The notes beneath the pieces are model-generated. The model worked only from the letters and a program-made list of their open reading frames with translations, was not told the DNA's origin and searched no databases. Shown here one piece after another: positions 15,228 through 23,649 of a DNA stretch of 64,000 bases. Both the position numbers and the translations under genes were made by a program. Source of the stretch: JAKVBH01 sp049800955 (lineage in GTDB: Bacteria; Pseudomonadota; Alphaproteobacteria; Rhodobacterales; Rhodobacteraceae); contig NZ_JBNAGA010000002.1 of the NCBI RefSeq assembly GCF_049800955.1, positions 1 to 64,000 on the forward strand. The letters are read 5' to 3'. Within the stretch, counting starts at the first letter, position 1; every line of letters begins with the position of its first letter.

Positions 15228-15413
15228 GTGTCTGGACACCTTTCATTTCTCACCGGGCGCGCGCGCAGTTGGGCTGCTGCTCACGCGACCATACGAGACG
15301 GCTAAAGAATGCGATCTATTCCTGGCCACCGTCCCACCGGCGGCCTCCCGACCATTGCATCCTCGCCTGAAACAACGCTCCGCCAAGGAGCCCTGTTTAA
15401 GACGGGATAGGCC

Positions 15414-15435
15414 GGGCGCGAGAAATCCCGCACCC
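15414..15435 (-). promoter_or_regulatory. Hairpin in the rplL-rpoB spacer
   Basis: The 245-base gap between rplL and rpoB contains a seven-pair stem (15414-15420 with 15429-15435) with an eight-base loop and no T-tract after it on the minus strand. In other bacteria this spacer holds an attenuator or RNase III site that sets the ratio of L7/L12 to RNA polymerase; such a role here is inferred from position only. Confidence 0.35.
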
Positions 15436-15472
15436 AGCCAATATTAAGTAGTCCGGGCGAACCCGGAGGCCA

Positions 15473-15853
15473 TTACTTGAGCTCGACCTCGGCGCCAGCT
15501 GCTTCCAGCTTGCCTTTGATCTCTTCGGCTTCGTCCTTGGAAACCTGCTCTTTGACGGCCTTGCCGCCTGCTTCGACCAGCTCTTTGGCTTCTTTCAGGC
15601 CGAGACCTGTGATGCCGCGCACTTCCTTGATCACGTTGATCTTGGAGGCACCTGCCGACTTCAGGATGACGTCGAATTCAGTTTGCTCTTCCGCGGCTGC
15701 ACCGCCTGCGTCGCCTGCAGGACCCGCCATCATCACTGCGCCGCCTGCTGCGGGCTCGATGCCGTATTCGTCCTTCAGGATTGTTTTCAGTTCTTGTGCT
15801 TCGAGAAGCGTGAGACCCACGATCTCTTCTGCGAGTTTTTTAAGATCAGCCAT
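15473..15853 (-). CDS. rplL: 50S ribosomal protein L7/L12
   Basis: Multicopy stalk protein that recruits translational GTPases. Its 126 residues begin MADLKKLAEEIVGLTLLEAQ (dimerisation domain), pass through an Ala/Gly-rich hinge (near residues 35-55) and end in the factor-binding domain with INVIKEVRGITGLGLKEAKE near 72-91. Typical length. It follows rplJ by 69 bases and is separated from rpoB by a hairpin-bearing spacer. Confidence 0.98.
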   Translation of the reverse strand: MADLKKLAEEIVGLTLLEAQELKTILKDEYGIEPAAGGAVMMAGPAGDAGGAAAEEQTEFDVILKSAGASKINVIKEVRGITGLGLKEAKELVEAGGKAVKEQVSKDEAEEIKGKLEAAGAEVELK

Positions 15854-15922
15854 TTGACCACTTGTCCTATCTAGATGTGTTCCAACGCGAGAGGTTCAAC
15901 CCCCACGAAATCCTCAGATTGC

Positions 15923-16435
15923 TTATGCTGCCTTGTCCTCGACCGTCGACAGGATCGACGCGATATTCGAGGCAGGGGCGCCAATGGCACCGGCGATGTT
16001 GGAAGCAGGGGCGCCGAGCATGCCAGCGATGGTAGCAATGAGCTCCTCGCGCGACGGCATTTTCGACACAGCTTCAACACCGGCACGATCCAGTGCGTTC
16101 TCACCCATGGCCCCACCAAGGATCTCAAACTTTTTGTTATCCTTGGCGAAATCTTCCGCAACCCGCGCCGCAGCGACGGGATCTTCGGAAAAGGTGAGGA
16201 CGGTCATGCCCGAGAGGTAGTCCGCGATGCTTTCGCAAGGCTTGTCCTGAAGGGCAATCTTGGCGAGCCTGTTCTTGGCAACACGAACTGACGCTTCCGC
16301 TTCACGAGCTTTGGCGCGCAGATCCTGCATTTCAGCAACCGTGAGACCTTCGTAGTGGGCAACCACAACGACGCCAGAGCTTTCAAAGATCTGGCCGAGT
16401 TCCTCGACCACTTTCTCTTTCTGGGCTCTATCCAC
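15923..16435 (-). CDS. rplJ: 50S ribosomal protein L10
   Basis: Base of the ribosomal stalk, binding L7/L12 dimers and 23S rRNA. I place the start at GTG 16435, giving a 170-residue protein beginning (V)DRAQKEKVVEELGQIF, with GGAG eight bases upstream. The frame is open for 55 further codons, but that part is not protein-like and lies in the L10 leader. The C-terminal helix that binds L12 is present. Co-transcribed with rplL. Confidence 0.95.
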   Translation of the reverse strand: MDRAQKEKVVEELGQIFESSGVVVVAHYEGLTVAEMQDLRAKAREAEASVRVAKNRLAKIALQDKPCESIADYLSGMTVLTFSEDPVAAARVAEDFAKDNKKFEILGGAMGENALDRAGVEAVSKMPSREELIATIAGMLGAPASNIAGAIGAPASNIASILSTVEDKAA

Positions 16436-16660
16436 AGTTTCACTCCAAATTGTGGAGGGACGTACCCTCCGGCTCTTTCCGTCAGAACAACATGCTCTGA
16501 CAACAAGTCCGCACGGGTCGTCGCAATCGTGGTCCGGTCCGCGTGGTCCGGCTGCGAATGTCTCTTCCCATCTCAGGCAGGATTTATGTGACCAAGCCAC
16601 ACCCGCCGTCTCGGACGAAATAAGGGCGCTTACGAATCACGCAAGAGCCCTCACAAGTGG
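16436..16660 (-). promoter_or_regulatory. L10 mRNA leader region
   Basis: About 225 bases without a gene lie between the predicted promoter and rplJ. A perfect six-pair hairpin (16454-16459 with 16465-16470) sits just upstream of the ribosome-binding site. In bacteria the L10-L12 complex binds the rplJ leader and represses translation; the position fits, but I could not verify the kink-turn consensus by eye. Confidence 0.5.
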
Positions 16661-16689
16661 CTGTTAGAGCGAAAAGCCAAAGTTCACAA
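16661..16689 (-). promoter_or_regulatory. Candidate promoter of rplJL-rpoBC
   Basis: On the minus strand TTGTGA (16684-16689) and TAACAG (16661-16666) are separated by 17 bases. It lies in the short gap after the histidine-kinase gene and would give rplJL-rpoBC a promoter of its own, independent of rplKA. The match to consensus is only moderate. Confidence 0.4.
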
Positions 16690-16777
16690 GGTACGATATG
16701 TTCAAGTTGCCCCTGACGCTGCTGTTTTCGATGTTTGTCGTGGCAAATGATATCCGGGTTTCGCTGCAGCGACGAGA

Positions 16778-18592
16778 TCAGGCACAGGCTACACCCTTAT
16801 CTGGAGGAGGGGTCAATTTTTCTATCAACAGTTTTTTGGACAGAGGCTTCGGCAGAACATCATCCATGCCACTTTCCATGTACTCGTCGATCTGGTGCGT
16901 CATGACATTTGCCGTGACTGCCAATATGCGCGCGGGCGGACGGCTCAAACGCTTCTCGAGTTCTCGTATTTTCCTGGTGGCTTCTCGCCCGCACATCTCG
17001 GGCATTTGAATGTCCATCAAAATGACATCGAAAGCGCGCTCATGCACGAGATCAACAGCAACTTGTCCACCATCCGCTTCCACCACTTCCGCCTCCACAG
17101 TTTTCAGAAACCTTTTGGCAACCAGCCTGTTGGTTGTGTTGTCATCCACAATCAAGATGCGCTCGAGCGTTGCCTCTTGAGACGTGTCGAAGTCAATGAC
17201 TTCCGCTGGACGCGTATCCATTGACGGGTTTGCCGCGGTCGCCGTTTCCACCAAAGGCAGCTCGAACCAGAAGGTGGAGCCCTTACCCAAATGACTTTTA
17301 ACCTTCAGATAGCCGCCCATCTCGACGCAGAGATGCCGGGATATCGACAGCCCCAGCCCTGTCCCGCCCTTCTTGCGCGTGACACTGCCATCTGCCTGCG
17401 AAAATGGATCGAATATTTTTTCATGCACGGCGTCTGGAATACCGACGCCGGTGTCTTGCACTTCGAAACGAAGGTAGCCGGTTGCTTTTGCTCTGGCGAT
17501 CCTGAGTGTGACCTCGCCGATGTCCGTGAATTTGACCGCGTTGCCGATTAAATTGTGCATGACCTGACTTATGCGCTGGCCATCCCCGGTCACAAACCGT
17601 GGAACATCATCCGCCAAACTCAAGGATAAAGACAAGCCCTTTGCCTCAGCATTTGGCTTATATAGCGCAACGGCAGAGTGAACTATTTCGTGCAGGTTGA
17701 ATGAGATGATTTCAAGTTCAAGCTGCCCCGACTCCACTTTTGACAAATCGAGCACGTCATTCAAAGTGTGCAACAAAATATCGCCCGCATGCGAAATAAT
17801 CCTGAGGCATTCCCGCTGGTCCGGCTTGAGATCGCTCTCTGCCAGTTCCGACGCCATCCCAAGGATGCCATTGAGCGGCGTCCGAACTTCATGGCTTACA
17901 TTTGCTAGAAAACGTGTCTTGGCGGCACTGGCCATCGCCGCGGCCTGCGCTTCGGCTTCCAACTTTGCCTCTTTCTTTTGGGCGTTGACCGCCAGAAAAA
18001 TCTCGGCGACCAGGTAGACGCCAATCAACCCTACCAACACAGCCAAGATGGTTTGACGTCGCATACCTTCCTGTTGTTCGATGATCTGTAGGGACGCGTC
18101 CGCAAATTGCCGGCCGGCAAAGGCGTTCACCCAAGCCACTCGCATCGAATTTGCAAGTTGCGTTACCTCATATGATGCCCCCACCGCGAGCCGCGGCGGG
18201 ATCAAACCATCTGAATACAGGATGCCATCCATACTGTCATTGAACGTCCTGAAGTCTTCCAACGCTTTTTTGATCGCCAGATCTTGTTCGACATCCGTGC
18301 TTTCAACGACATCAACGCGGCTCCACAAGATGTCGAATCGAAGCTGCAAGTCGCTACGCGATGTTTCACCGGTCGCGTGCAGGCGGAGAGACTGACTGAA
18401 CCGTTGTGCTTCCAAAATCAGTTCGCTGACTTTCCAGCTTGTGGCGGATACCGCAAACATGGCCCGATCTTTGGCGTCCTGCATCTCGCGCTGGTGAAAG
18501 CCAAACAGCACCATGAGCGCGATTATGGCGAAAACAGCGGCCAACGCACGCAAGGAGCGTGCGTTGGTGAAAACGGAGTAAGAACGCTGCAT
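16778..18592 (-). CDS. Membrane hybrid histidine kinase/response regulator
   Basis: A 604-residue two-component hybrid. TM1 spans about residues 17-33, an extracytoplasmic sensing region about 34-178, and TM2 about 181-202. The HisKA box FLANVSHEVRTPLNG has phospho-accepting His234; the HATPase domain follows with N351, DTGVGIP near 380 and GGTGLGLSIS near 409-417. A C-terminal receiver domain has DD near 483, phospho-acceptor Asp527 in LMDIQMPEM and Lys near 582. No DNA-binding output domain or separate HPt is seen. It lies 19 bases after the molybdopterin-fold gene, with which it forms an operon inside the rplKA/rplJL block. The ligand is unknown; the neighbour may be its periplasmic partner. 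Confidence 0.9.
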   Translation of the reverse strand: MQRSYSVFTNARSLRALAAVFAIIALMVLFGFHQREMQDAKDRAMFAVSATSWKVSELILEAQRFSQSLRLHATGETSRSDLQLRFDILWSRVDVVESTDVEQDLAIKKALEDFRTFNDSMDGILYSDGLIPPRLAVGASYEVTQLANSMRVAWVNAFAGRQFADASLQIIEQQEGMRRQTILAVLVGLIGVYLVAEIFLAVNAQKKEAKLEAEAQAAAMASAAKTRFLANVSHEVRTPLNGILGMASELAESDLKPDQRECLRIISHAGDILLHTLNDVLDLSKVESGQLELEIISFNLHEIVHSAVALYKPNAEAKGLSLSLSLADDVPRFVTGDGQRISQVMHNLIGNAVKFTDIGEVTLRIARAKATGYLRFEVQDTGVGIPDAVHEKIFDPFSQADGSVTRKKGGTGLGLSISRHLCVEMGGYLKVKSHLGKGSTFWFELPLVETATAANPSMDTRPAEVIDFDTSQEATLERILIVDDNTTNRLVAKRFLKTVEAEVVEADGGQVAVDLVHERAFDVILMDIQMPEMCGREATRKIRELEKRLSRPPARILAVTANVMTHQIDEYMESGMDDVLPKPLSKKLLIEKLTPPPDKGVACA

Positions 18593-18611
18593 GGATCAGG
18601 CCGTCAAGCTA

Positions 18612-19112
18612 TCAACCGTCGGCGTGGAGTCGGTTGAGTTGCCAAACCATCTCACCATCAAAGGGGCGCTTTCTGGCTTCGTCCTCGCTCAGCGGATACA
18701 CGATCCAGATCGGACCCTTGTCACGGACGCGCATCGGGCGGCCGTTGTGATCCATGGCCAATAGAACGCCGTGCGCATTGGCGTGTTCCGCTGGAAGATT
18801 GATACTGTAGTCATTGATTGCCGTCGCGCGCAGAGTGCCACCGCTGACGCCAACCGCTTCCAAGACAGACGCCAGCGTCGGCCCCGCAAAGACCTGTGGG
18901 CCTTCCGTAAACGACGTGAACGTCTCAATTTCCCGCCAATCCAGCGCTTCCAGCATCGCGCGATCAAACTGGGCCATGCCCTCGGCATTCGTGTGTTCGA
19001 TGTCACCGGTAAAGGTCAAAACAACGCGATCTGCATTCGCGGGTTTTTCAAGAGACCAAGCAGAAAGACTGCTGCACATCACAAATAGGCATGCGAGAAT
19101 CCATCTCATCAT
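18612..19112 (-). CDS. Exported molybdopterin-fold (SUOX-like) protein without cysteine
   Basis: A 166-residue precursor with a signal peptide (MMRWILACLFVMCSSLSAWS). The body resembles the oxidoreductase molybdopterin-binding fold: VVLTFTGDIEH, then GPTLASVLEAVG, then TAINDYSINLP and GPIWIVYPLSED. The mature part contains no cysteine, so the thiolate that ligates molybdenum in sulfite-oxidase enzymes is absent; it is more likely a binding or sensing protein than an enzyme. GAGGAG lies seven bases before the chosen ATG, and upstream codons in the open frame are ignored. It is directly followed by the hybrid kinase. Family assignment is moderate, function unknown. Confidence 0.75.
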   Translation of the reverse strand: MMRWILACLFVMCSSLSAWSLEKPANADRVVLTFTGDIEHTNAEGMAQFDRAMLEALDWREIETFTSFTEGPQVFAGPTLASVLEAVGVSGGTLRATAINDYSINLPAEHANAHGVLLAMDHNGRPMRVRDKGPIWIVYPLSEDEARKRPFDGEMVWQLNRLHADG

Positions 19113-19238
19113 GTTGTTACTCCTCGTTCGCATTAAGAATGGCTCAGATTTGTGCGAGAGAGGATAATTTTGAGTTACAATCGACGCGCGCGACCCGAAC
19201 AATTATCGCGCATTTGAAAGAAATACCGGGACCAAAGA

Positions 19239-19268
19239 AAAAACCCCGACGCGCAGGCCGGGGTTTTC
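19239..19268 (-). terminator. Terminator after rplKA
   Basis: AAAACCCCG and CGGGGTTTT form a nine-pair stem, followed on the minus strand by a run of T. It lies 23 bases after the rplA stop codon, so rplKA transcripts should end before the sensory genes. The rest of the 19113-19290 gap is the upstream region of the exported protein. Confidence 0.8.
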
Positions 19269-19290
19269 AAACGACTGATTTTTCAGCAGC

Positions 19291-19989
19291 TTATTCAGTT
19301 GTTGCGTTGTCCACATCCACGGACACGCCCGGCCCCATCGTGGACGACAGCGAGACCTTTTTCATATACGCGCCCTTCGCGCCAGCTGGCTTTGCTTTCG
19401 CAACGGCCGACACGAATGCCCGCACGTTTTCGACCAGTTTCGCTTCGTCAAACGAAACTTTGCCAACGCCCGCGTGTACAACGCCAGCCTTCTCAACCTT
19501 GAACTGAACCTCGCCGCCTTTGGCCGCTTTCACGGCATCGGCCACGTCCATGGTCACTGTGCCAACCTTGGGGTTGGGCATCAGGTTGCGCGGACCCAGC
19601 ACCTTGCCGAGCCGGCCGACGATCGGCATCATGTCGGGCGTTGCAATGCAGCGATCAAACTCGATCTTGCCGCCTTGCACGGTCTCCATCAGGTCTTCCG
19701 CACCGACGATATCAGCGCCAGCGGCCTGTGCTTCTTCGGCCTTGGGGCCACGCGCAAATACCGCGACGCGGACTGTCTTGCCGGTGCCGTTGGGCAGGCC
19801 AACCACGCCGCGCACCATCTGGTCCGCATGGCGGGGATCAACCCCAAGATTCACAGAGATTTCAACAGTTTCGTCGAACTTTGCCTTGGCGTTGCCTTTG
19901 ATCAGCGCAACGGCTTCTTCCACGGAAACATTCTCTTTTCCAGCGAAGGCCTCGCGCGCGGCGCGGGTACGTTTTCCAAGCTTTGCCAT
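19291..19989 (-). CDS. rplA: 50S ribosomal protein L1
   Basis: Forms the L1 stalk of the large subunit, moves deacylated tRNA out of the exit site, and in other bacteria represses its own operon. The 232 residues start MAKLGKRTRAAREAF; the conserved signature around IVGRLGKVLGPRNLMPNPK lies near residues 120-140. Standard length. One base separates it from rplK and a terminator follows at 19239. Confidence 0.98.
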   Translation of the reverse strand: MAKLGKRTRAAREAFAGKENVSVEEAVALIKGNAKAKFDETVEISVNLGVDPRHADQMVRGVVGLPNGTGKTVRVAVFARGPKAEEAQAAGADIVGAEDLMETVQGGKIEFDRCIATPDMMPIVGRLGKVLGPRNLMPNPKVGTVTMDVADAVKAAKGGEVQFKVEKAGVVHAGVGKVSFDEAKLVENVRAFVSAVAKAKPAGAKGAYMKKVSLSSTMGPGVSVDVDNATTE

Positions 19990-19990
19990 C

Positions 19991-20416
19991 TTACTTCACC
20001 TCGATGCCCATGGAGCGGGCGGAGCCCAGGATGATCTGCATTGCAGCGTCGATGTCATTGGCGTTGAGGTCCTTCATCTTGGCCTCAGCGATCTCTTTGA
20101 CCTGCGCAACAGTGACGGAGCCAACTGTCTCGCGACCGGGCAGGTTCGCACCGGATTTCAGCTTGGCTGCTTTCTTCAGGAAATAAGACGCAGGCGGCGT
20201 CTTGATGTCCATTGTGAAGGACTTGTCCTGGTAGTACGTGATCACGGTCGGGCACGGTGCGCCGGGCTCGAGATCAGCCGTCTTCGCATTGAAAGCCTTA
20301 CAGAATTCCATGATGTTGATGCCGCGCTGACCGAGCGCAGGACCGACGGGGGGGGACGGGTTTGCCTGTCCGGCGGGCACCTGAAGCTTCATGGTGCCGG
20401 CAAGTTTCTTGGCCAT
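19991..20416 (-). CDS. rplK: 50S ribosomal protein L11
   Basis: Binds the GTPase-associated region of 23S rRNA and is needed for RelA activation. The 141 residues start MAKKLAGTMKLQVPAGQANP with the PPVGPALGQRGINIMEFCK block near residues 23-42. The ATG is preceded by AAGGAGAAGG; the open frame adds six non-homologous codons upstream. First gene of rplKA. Confidence 0.97.
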   Translation of the reverse strand: MAKKLAGTMKLQVPAGQANPSPPVGPALGQRGINIMEFCKAFNAKTADLEPGAPCPTVITYYQDKSFTMDIKTPPASYFLKKAAKLKSGANLPGRETVGSVTVAQVKEIAEAKMKDLNANDIDAAMQIILGSARSMGIEVK

Positions 20417-20590
20417 GGGCCTTCTCCTTTTCAACTCCCGCGCGACGCGTCGTGCGAGATGTGGTTGATGTGGTCCGGTCCGGCCATCGCGATGGCCTCG
20501 CCTCCCACATGGGGATTCCCATCAAGGGAACCCGCGCGAATTACAGGCCCGCAGATCAAAACACAAGCTGGAATCTCGCTCCAGCCGAGG

Positions 20591-20631
20591 GGGCTTTTGT
20601 GCGATTTACCCCTCAAATCGCACAAAAGCCC
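20591..20631. repeat. 17-bp perfect inverted repeat upstream of rplK
   Basis: Bases 20591-20607 are exactly complementary to 20615-20631 with a seven-base loop. There is no T-tract on either side, so it is not a standard terminator. It lies in the 268-base gap between the HTTM-protein gene end (20685) and rplK (20416), the rplK upstream region. It could be an operator or an RNA stem-loop; no other feature is seen in that gap. Confidence 0.7.
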
Positions 20632-20684
20632 TCGCGACCACGCCGCGCGGCGCACGCTGAGGCAAGAAAACCTTCACCTAAATG

Positions 20685-21368
20685 TCACAAGACCCCCGCA
20701 ACGAACCGCCCCTGAAACCAGATCAGCGAGGGAAACGCGGCGAGCCAAGCCCAGAAAAACCGGTTGAGCCCGAGCAGGCAGGCATTGGAGAGATGAAAGA
20801 GCGCCGCGATGGCAAGCGCGCCCCACAAGGCGTGCGACGACACAAGAGCGAGGGGAAATAGCACCTCAAATGCAATCACAGACAGCGACGCGGCCCACAT
20901 CAACCCCGGGTGATCTGCCAGGCCGCGCAAACGCGTGCTCACGGGATAGGCCGAATACCGAAAAACCCGCGCCAAGGCCTCACCAGACCGCCACGGCGGA
21001 TGGCGCAGCTTGACCCAACCGGAAACGACATAGGAGAGCGTCAGCTGCACCGCAAGGTAAGCCATCGCCATCTCCGCCCAAGGCGGCGGCATGAAATGCG
21101 CAAGCATCACACAGGTCAACACAAGGAAGACCATCTTGTCCGCGCCGCCATTGTACGGCCCCTGAAACCGCCAGAGCTGCGCCGCGAGCGCGAGCCAGAG
21201 CGCGAGGGTTACAAGCGCGGGCGCCACGCCAACCGTCAGGAGCAACGCGAGAGGGATTTGCGGCAGAAAGACTGCGCGGTCAGGCTGGCCCACATGCTCC
21301 AACGCGCGCTGCAAAAGTGCGACGGCGAGCGCGATTTCGCTCAAACGCAGGGCAAGATCAAAGCTCAT
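20685..21368 (-). CDS. HTTM-domain membrane protein
   Basis: A 227-residue integral membrane protein with six or seven hydrophobic helices. It looks like the HTTM (horizontally transferred transmembrane) domain related to vitamin-K-dependent gamma-carboxylase, with the characteristic LSYVVSGWVKLRHPPWRSGEAL segment near residues 115-136 in pieces. Function in bacteria is unknown. It overlaps the upstream hypothetical gene by four bases (ATGA), so the two are translationally coupled. Confidence 0.75.
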   Translation of the reverse strand: MSFDLALRLSEIALAVALLQRALEHVGQPDRAVFLPQIPLALLLTVGVAPALVTLALWLALAAQLWRFQGPYNGGADKMVFLVLTCVMLAHFMPPPWAEMAMAYLAVQLTLSYVVSGWVKLRHPPWRSGEALARVFRYSAYPVSTRLRGLADHPGLMWAASLSVIAFEVLFPLALVSSHALWGALAIAALFHLSNACLLGLNRFFWAWLAAFPSLIWFQGRFVAGVL

Positions 21369-21766
21369 GGGGAGCCGCTCCCCAAGCGCCTCACCGCGCT
21401 TTGATGGGCGACGGCCTCCCCGTCTGCATCACAAAGCAGGATGCGCAGCGCATAGGCCGTGCCGGGAGGCAGCCCATGGGCGACGCGGGCATGTAACTCG
21501 GCCTCGACATAAGCTGTGGGCTCGGTGAGCAGGCGCTCGGCCAAGCTCACAAGGTAAAGCCGCTGATTGACCCGGGGATTCCAGACGAGCCGCACGGCCA
21601 TCAGCGCGGGAGAAACATGCTCCGGGCGCGCGATCACATCTGCCCAGTCTCCCTGCCCATCCCCCTGCCCGATCCGGCGCTGCACGGATATCCCCGGCCC
21701 CACTTCGCGGAAAAAGCGCCATGAGGGGAAGAGGACGGGCAAGAGAAGTTGGATGAACCGCAGCAT
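21365..21766 (-). CDS. Hypothetical protein coupled to HTTM protein
   Basis: A 133-residue protein of unknown function. The N-terminus MLRFIQLLLPVLFPSWRFF is hydrophobic and followed by EVGPGISVQRR, so it may be membrane-anchored. The rest is soluble, rich in Arg and Ala. Its stop overlaps the start of the HTTM gene by four bases, and both are likely read from one promoter in the 21767-21869 gap. Partner or assembly factor of the HTTM protein is a guess. Confidence 0.7.
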   Translation of the reverse strand: MLRFIQLLLPVLFPSWRFFREVGPGISVQRRIGQGDGQGDWADVIARPEHVSPALMAVRLVWNPRVNQRLYLVSLAERLLTEPTAYVEAELHARVAHGLPPGTAYALRILLCDADGEAVAHQSAVRRLGSGSP

Positions 21767-21869
21767 AGGGCACCGAAGACAAGGATCCCCCCGGCTTTAG
21801 CGCGAAACGCTTAACGGAATGCTCTTGGCAACCGGCATTCACGATCCGCAGCGCAAAAAGCGGACCCAG

Positions 21870-22898
21870 CTAGACCCCTCTGCCGAGGCCGAGTTTTGCA
21901 AACCATCCTTTCCGCAAAGGGCCGGGCATGGGATCGGGCGCGACATAGGGCAAAGGAAAGAGCGGCTTGCGATCCAGCGTTTCAACCAGCATGTCGATCC
22001 CATCGCTCATCGGACAGGCCGGATCCCACAGGACGCGCACGGGCCCGCCCTCGGTTTTGGCATAAATCACGTCGACGCGCCCCGTTATTGGCATGACCTC
22101 AAACGGCTCATCCGGCACGTAGAACCGATACATGAAGACAAACAGCATCCGAAAGCCGCGGGCCTCGAATTGTGCCAATTGGTCGTCGGAAAAGCGCATA
22201 TGCGGCATGGTGTAAGGCTCGACGTCATGGCTGAAGCCAAGCGCACGACCACTTTTGCGATAAATGGCAGACTTGCGAATGCGGTCGACCCAGGCGTCGT
22301 TGAAGGCCTCCTCGTCCACAAAGTCGACGCCATATTTCTTTTGGATCAAGCTCAGGATCATCTCTTCGCTGGCATCTGCCTTGTCATAGGCCGCACGCAG
22401 CTTGGCGCTGAGCACCGCGAGGTCGGAGGCGGCCTTCTCAGGCGCGTCGAAGGCATAGGTCTGTTCCTGATAGAACTGCTCTATGTCCATGTCCTCTTGC
22501 TCCTGAGGCGTCGGCCAATCCGGTTTGAGGCCTGCCTCATGGATTGGAACGCGGCGCGCCAGATCGCTATAACCGCGCCAAAGCCGCGCCAGCTCCGGCT
22601 GATCCAAAGTCGCCCAAAAGTCGGCAATCCGGTCTGACCGAAGGGGTGTCACACCTCTGGCCACGTCGCTGGCGTCATACAATAATCCCTCAAGCCCATC
22701 GTCGCCGGACGCCGTTGCCTTGCGGAACCTCTCCGCCAACGCCACGGGAATGCGCGCGATCAAGCTCTCCACTTTGAAGACCTTTGGATCAAGGCCCAGC
22801 TCAAACGTGTCATTGGCCTCTCGCAAGAATTCAAAGATCATCTTTGAATAAGGCGATTGTCGCGCGGAATGAGGGAGCGGGGTTGTCGTCTGTGGCAT
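21870..22898 (-). CDS. Hypothetical cytoplasmic protein, 342 residues
   Basis: I do not recognise a named domain. The protein is acidic and soluble, with no signal peptide or membrane helix. Near residue 35 it has EFLREANDTFELGLDPKVF and near 220 the segment KSAIYRKSGRALGFSHDVEP. The start at 22898 (MPQTTTPLPHSARQ) has GGAG about eight bases upstream; the open frame extends nine codons further. It lies between the nusG terminator and the HTTM pair, on the same strand. Confidence 0.75.
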   Translation of the reverse strand: MPQTTTPLPHSARQSPYSKMIFEFLREANDTFELGLDPKVFKVESLIARIPVALAERFRKATASGDDGLEGLLYDASDVARGVTPLRSDRIADFWATLDQPELARLWRGYSDLARRVPIHEAGLKPDWPTPQEQEDMDIEQFYQEQTYAFDAPEKAASDLAVLSAKLRAAYDKADASEEMILSLIQKKYGVDFVDEEAFNDAWVDRIRKSAIYRKSGRALGFSHDVEPYTMPHMRFSDDQLAQFEARGFRMLFVFMYRFYVPDEPFEVMPITGRVDVIYAKTEGGPVRVLWDPACPMSDGIDMLVETLDRKPLFPLPYVAPDPMPGPLRKGWFAKLGLGRGV

Positions 22899-22923
22899 TG
22901 TGCTGTCTCCATGGCGTGAAGAC

Positions 22924-22955
22924 AAAAAAGCCGCGCGCAGGGGCCTGCACGCGGC
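22924..22955 (-). terminator. Terminator after nusG
   Basis: GCCGCGTGCAGG and its complement (one G-T pair) form a long GC hairpin followed by TTTTTT on the minus strand. It lies 25 bases after the nusG stop codon and before the gene starting at 22898. Confidence 0.85.
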
Positions 22956-22980
22956 ATAATTGAGGAAAAACCGGGGTGCT

Positions 22981-23514
22981 TTACCCTTGTTTGGTGACCT
23001 GGGTGTATTCCAGCTCCACGGGTGTTTCGCGGCCGAAGATGGAGACGGAGACCTTGAGGCGCTGGTTGTCGTCGTCGACCTCTTCGATCATGCCATCGAA
23101 ATCCTCGAACGGGCCGTCGTTGACCTTGACCTTCTCGCCGACCTCGAAGGAGATGAGCAGCTTCGGCGCGTCTTCGCCCTCCGCCACGCGGCCCAGGATC
23201 GCCTGCACCTCGGCATCGCGCATGGGCATGGGGCGGCCTTGGGGGCCCAGGAAACCTGTGACGCGGTTGATCGAGTTGATCAGGTGATAGCCCTGATCGG
23301 ACATCTCCATGCGCACGAGGACATAGCCGGGCATGAAGCGGCGTTCTGTCGTGACTTTCTTGCCGCGACGCACTTCGATGACTTCCTCTGTAGGAACCAG
23401 CACCTCTTCGATCTGGTCCTGAAGCTCCTGCTCCTCCACCTTGGTGCGAATTTGCTCTGCGATCTTCTTTTCGAAGTTCGAAAGCACACTGACCGAATAC
23501 CACCGTTTTGCCAT
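22981..23514 (-). CDS. nusG: Transcription termination/antitermination factor NusG
   Basis: Binds the RNA polymerase clamp to suppress pausing, and through its KOW domain contacts Rho or ribosomal S10. The 177 residues start MAKRWYSVSVLSNFEKKIAE; the NGN domain includes RRFMPGYVLVRMEM near residues 55-70 and the KOW motif FEVGEKVKVNDGPFEDFDG near 125-143. The upstream 31 in-frame codons are not NusG-like. It follows secE in the usual order. Confidence 0.97.
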   Translation of the reverse strand: MAKRWYSVSVLSNFEKKIAEQIRTKVEEQELQDQIEEVLVPTEEVIEVRRGKKVTTERRFMPGYVLVRMEMSDQGYHLINSINRVTGFLGPQGRPMPMRDAEVQAILGRVAEGEDAPKLLISFEVGEKVKVNDGPFEDFDGMIEEVDDDNQRLKVSVSIFGRETPVELEYTQVTKQG

Positions 23515-23649
23515 ATCTGACCCCGTCTGACCTCGTCTCTCACCCGCCGCTGGCGAGTCCCGGAAATAGAGCGGCGCGCGACATTTCCGTCGCGCGCCCT
23601 GAATCAACTGGAGCGATACCGTCTCTGGAACGGCATTGCAAGAGCGCGG

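Noticed and set aside
11064..15305. 1413-codon plus-strand open frame opposite rpoB
   Set aside because: Shadow of rpoB in the complementary frame; no recognisable protein.
15923..16600. Longer L10 start at 16600
   Set aside because: The extra 55 residues are not L10-like and lie in the expected leader; the GTG at 16435 has a good ribosome-binding site.
16698..17009. Plus-strand frame with a hydrophobic start near the kinase 3' end
   Set aside because: Most of it is antisense to the receiver domain of the kinase; the hydrophobic start looks accidental.
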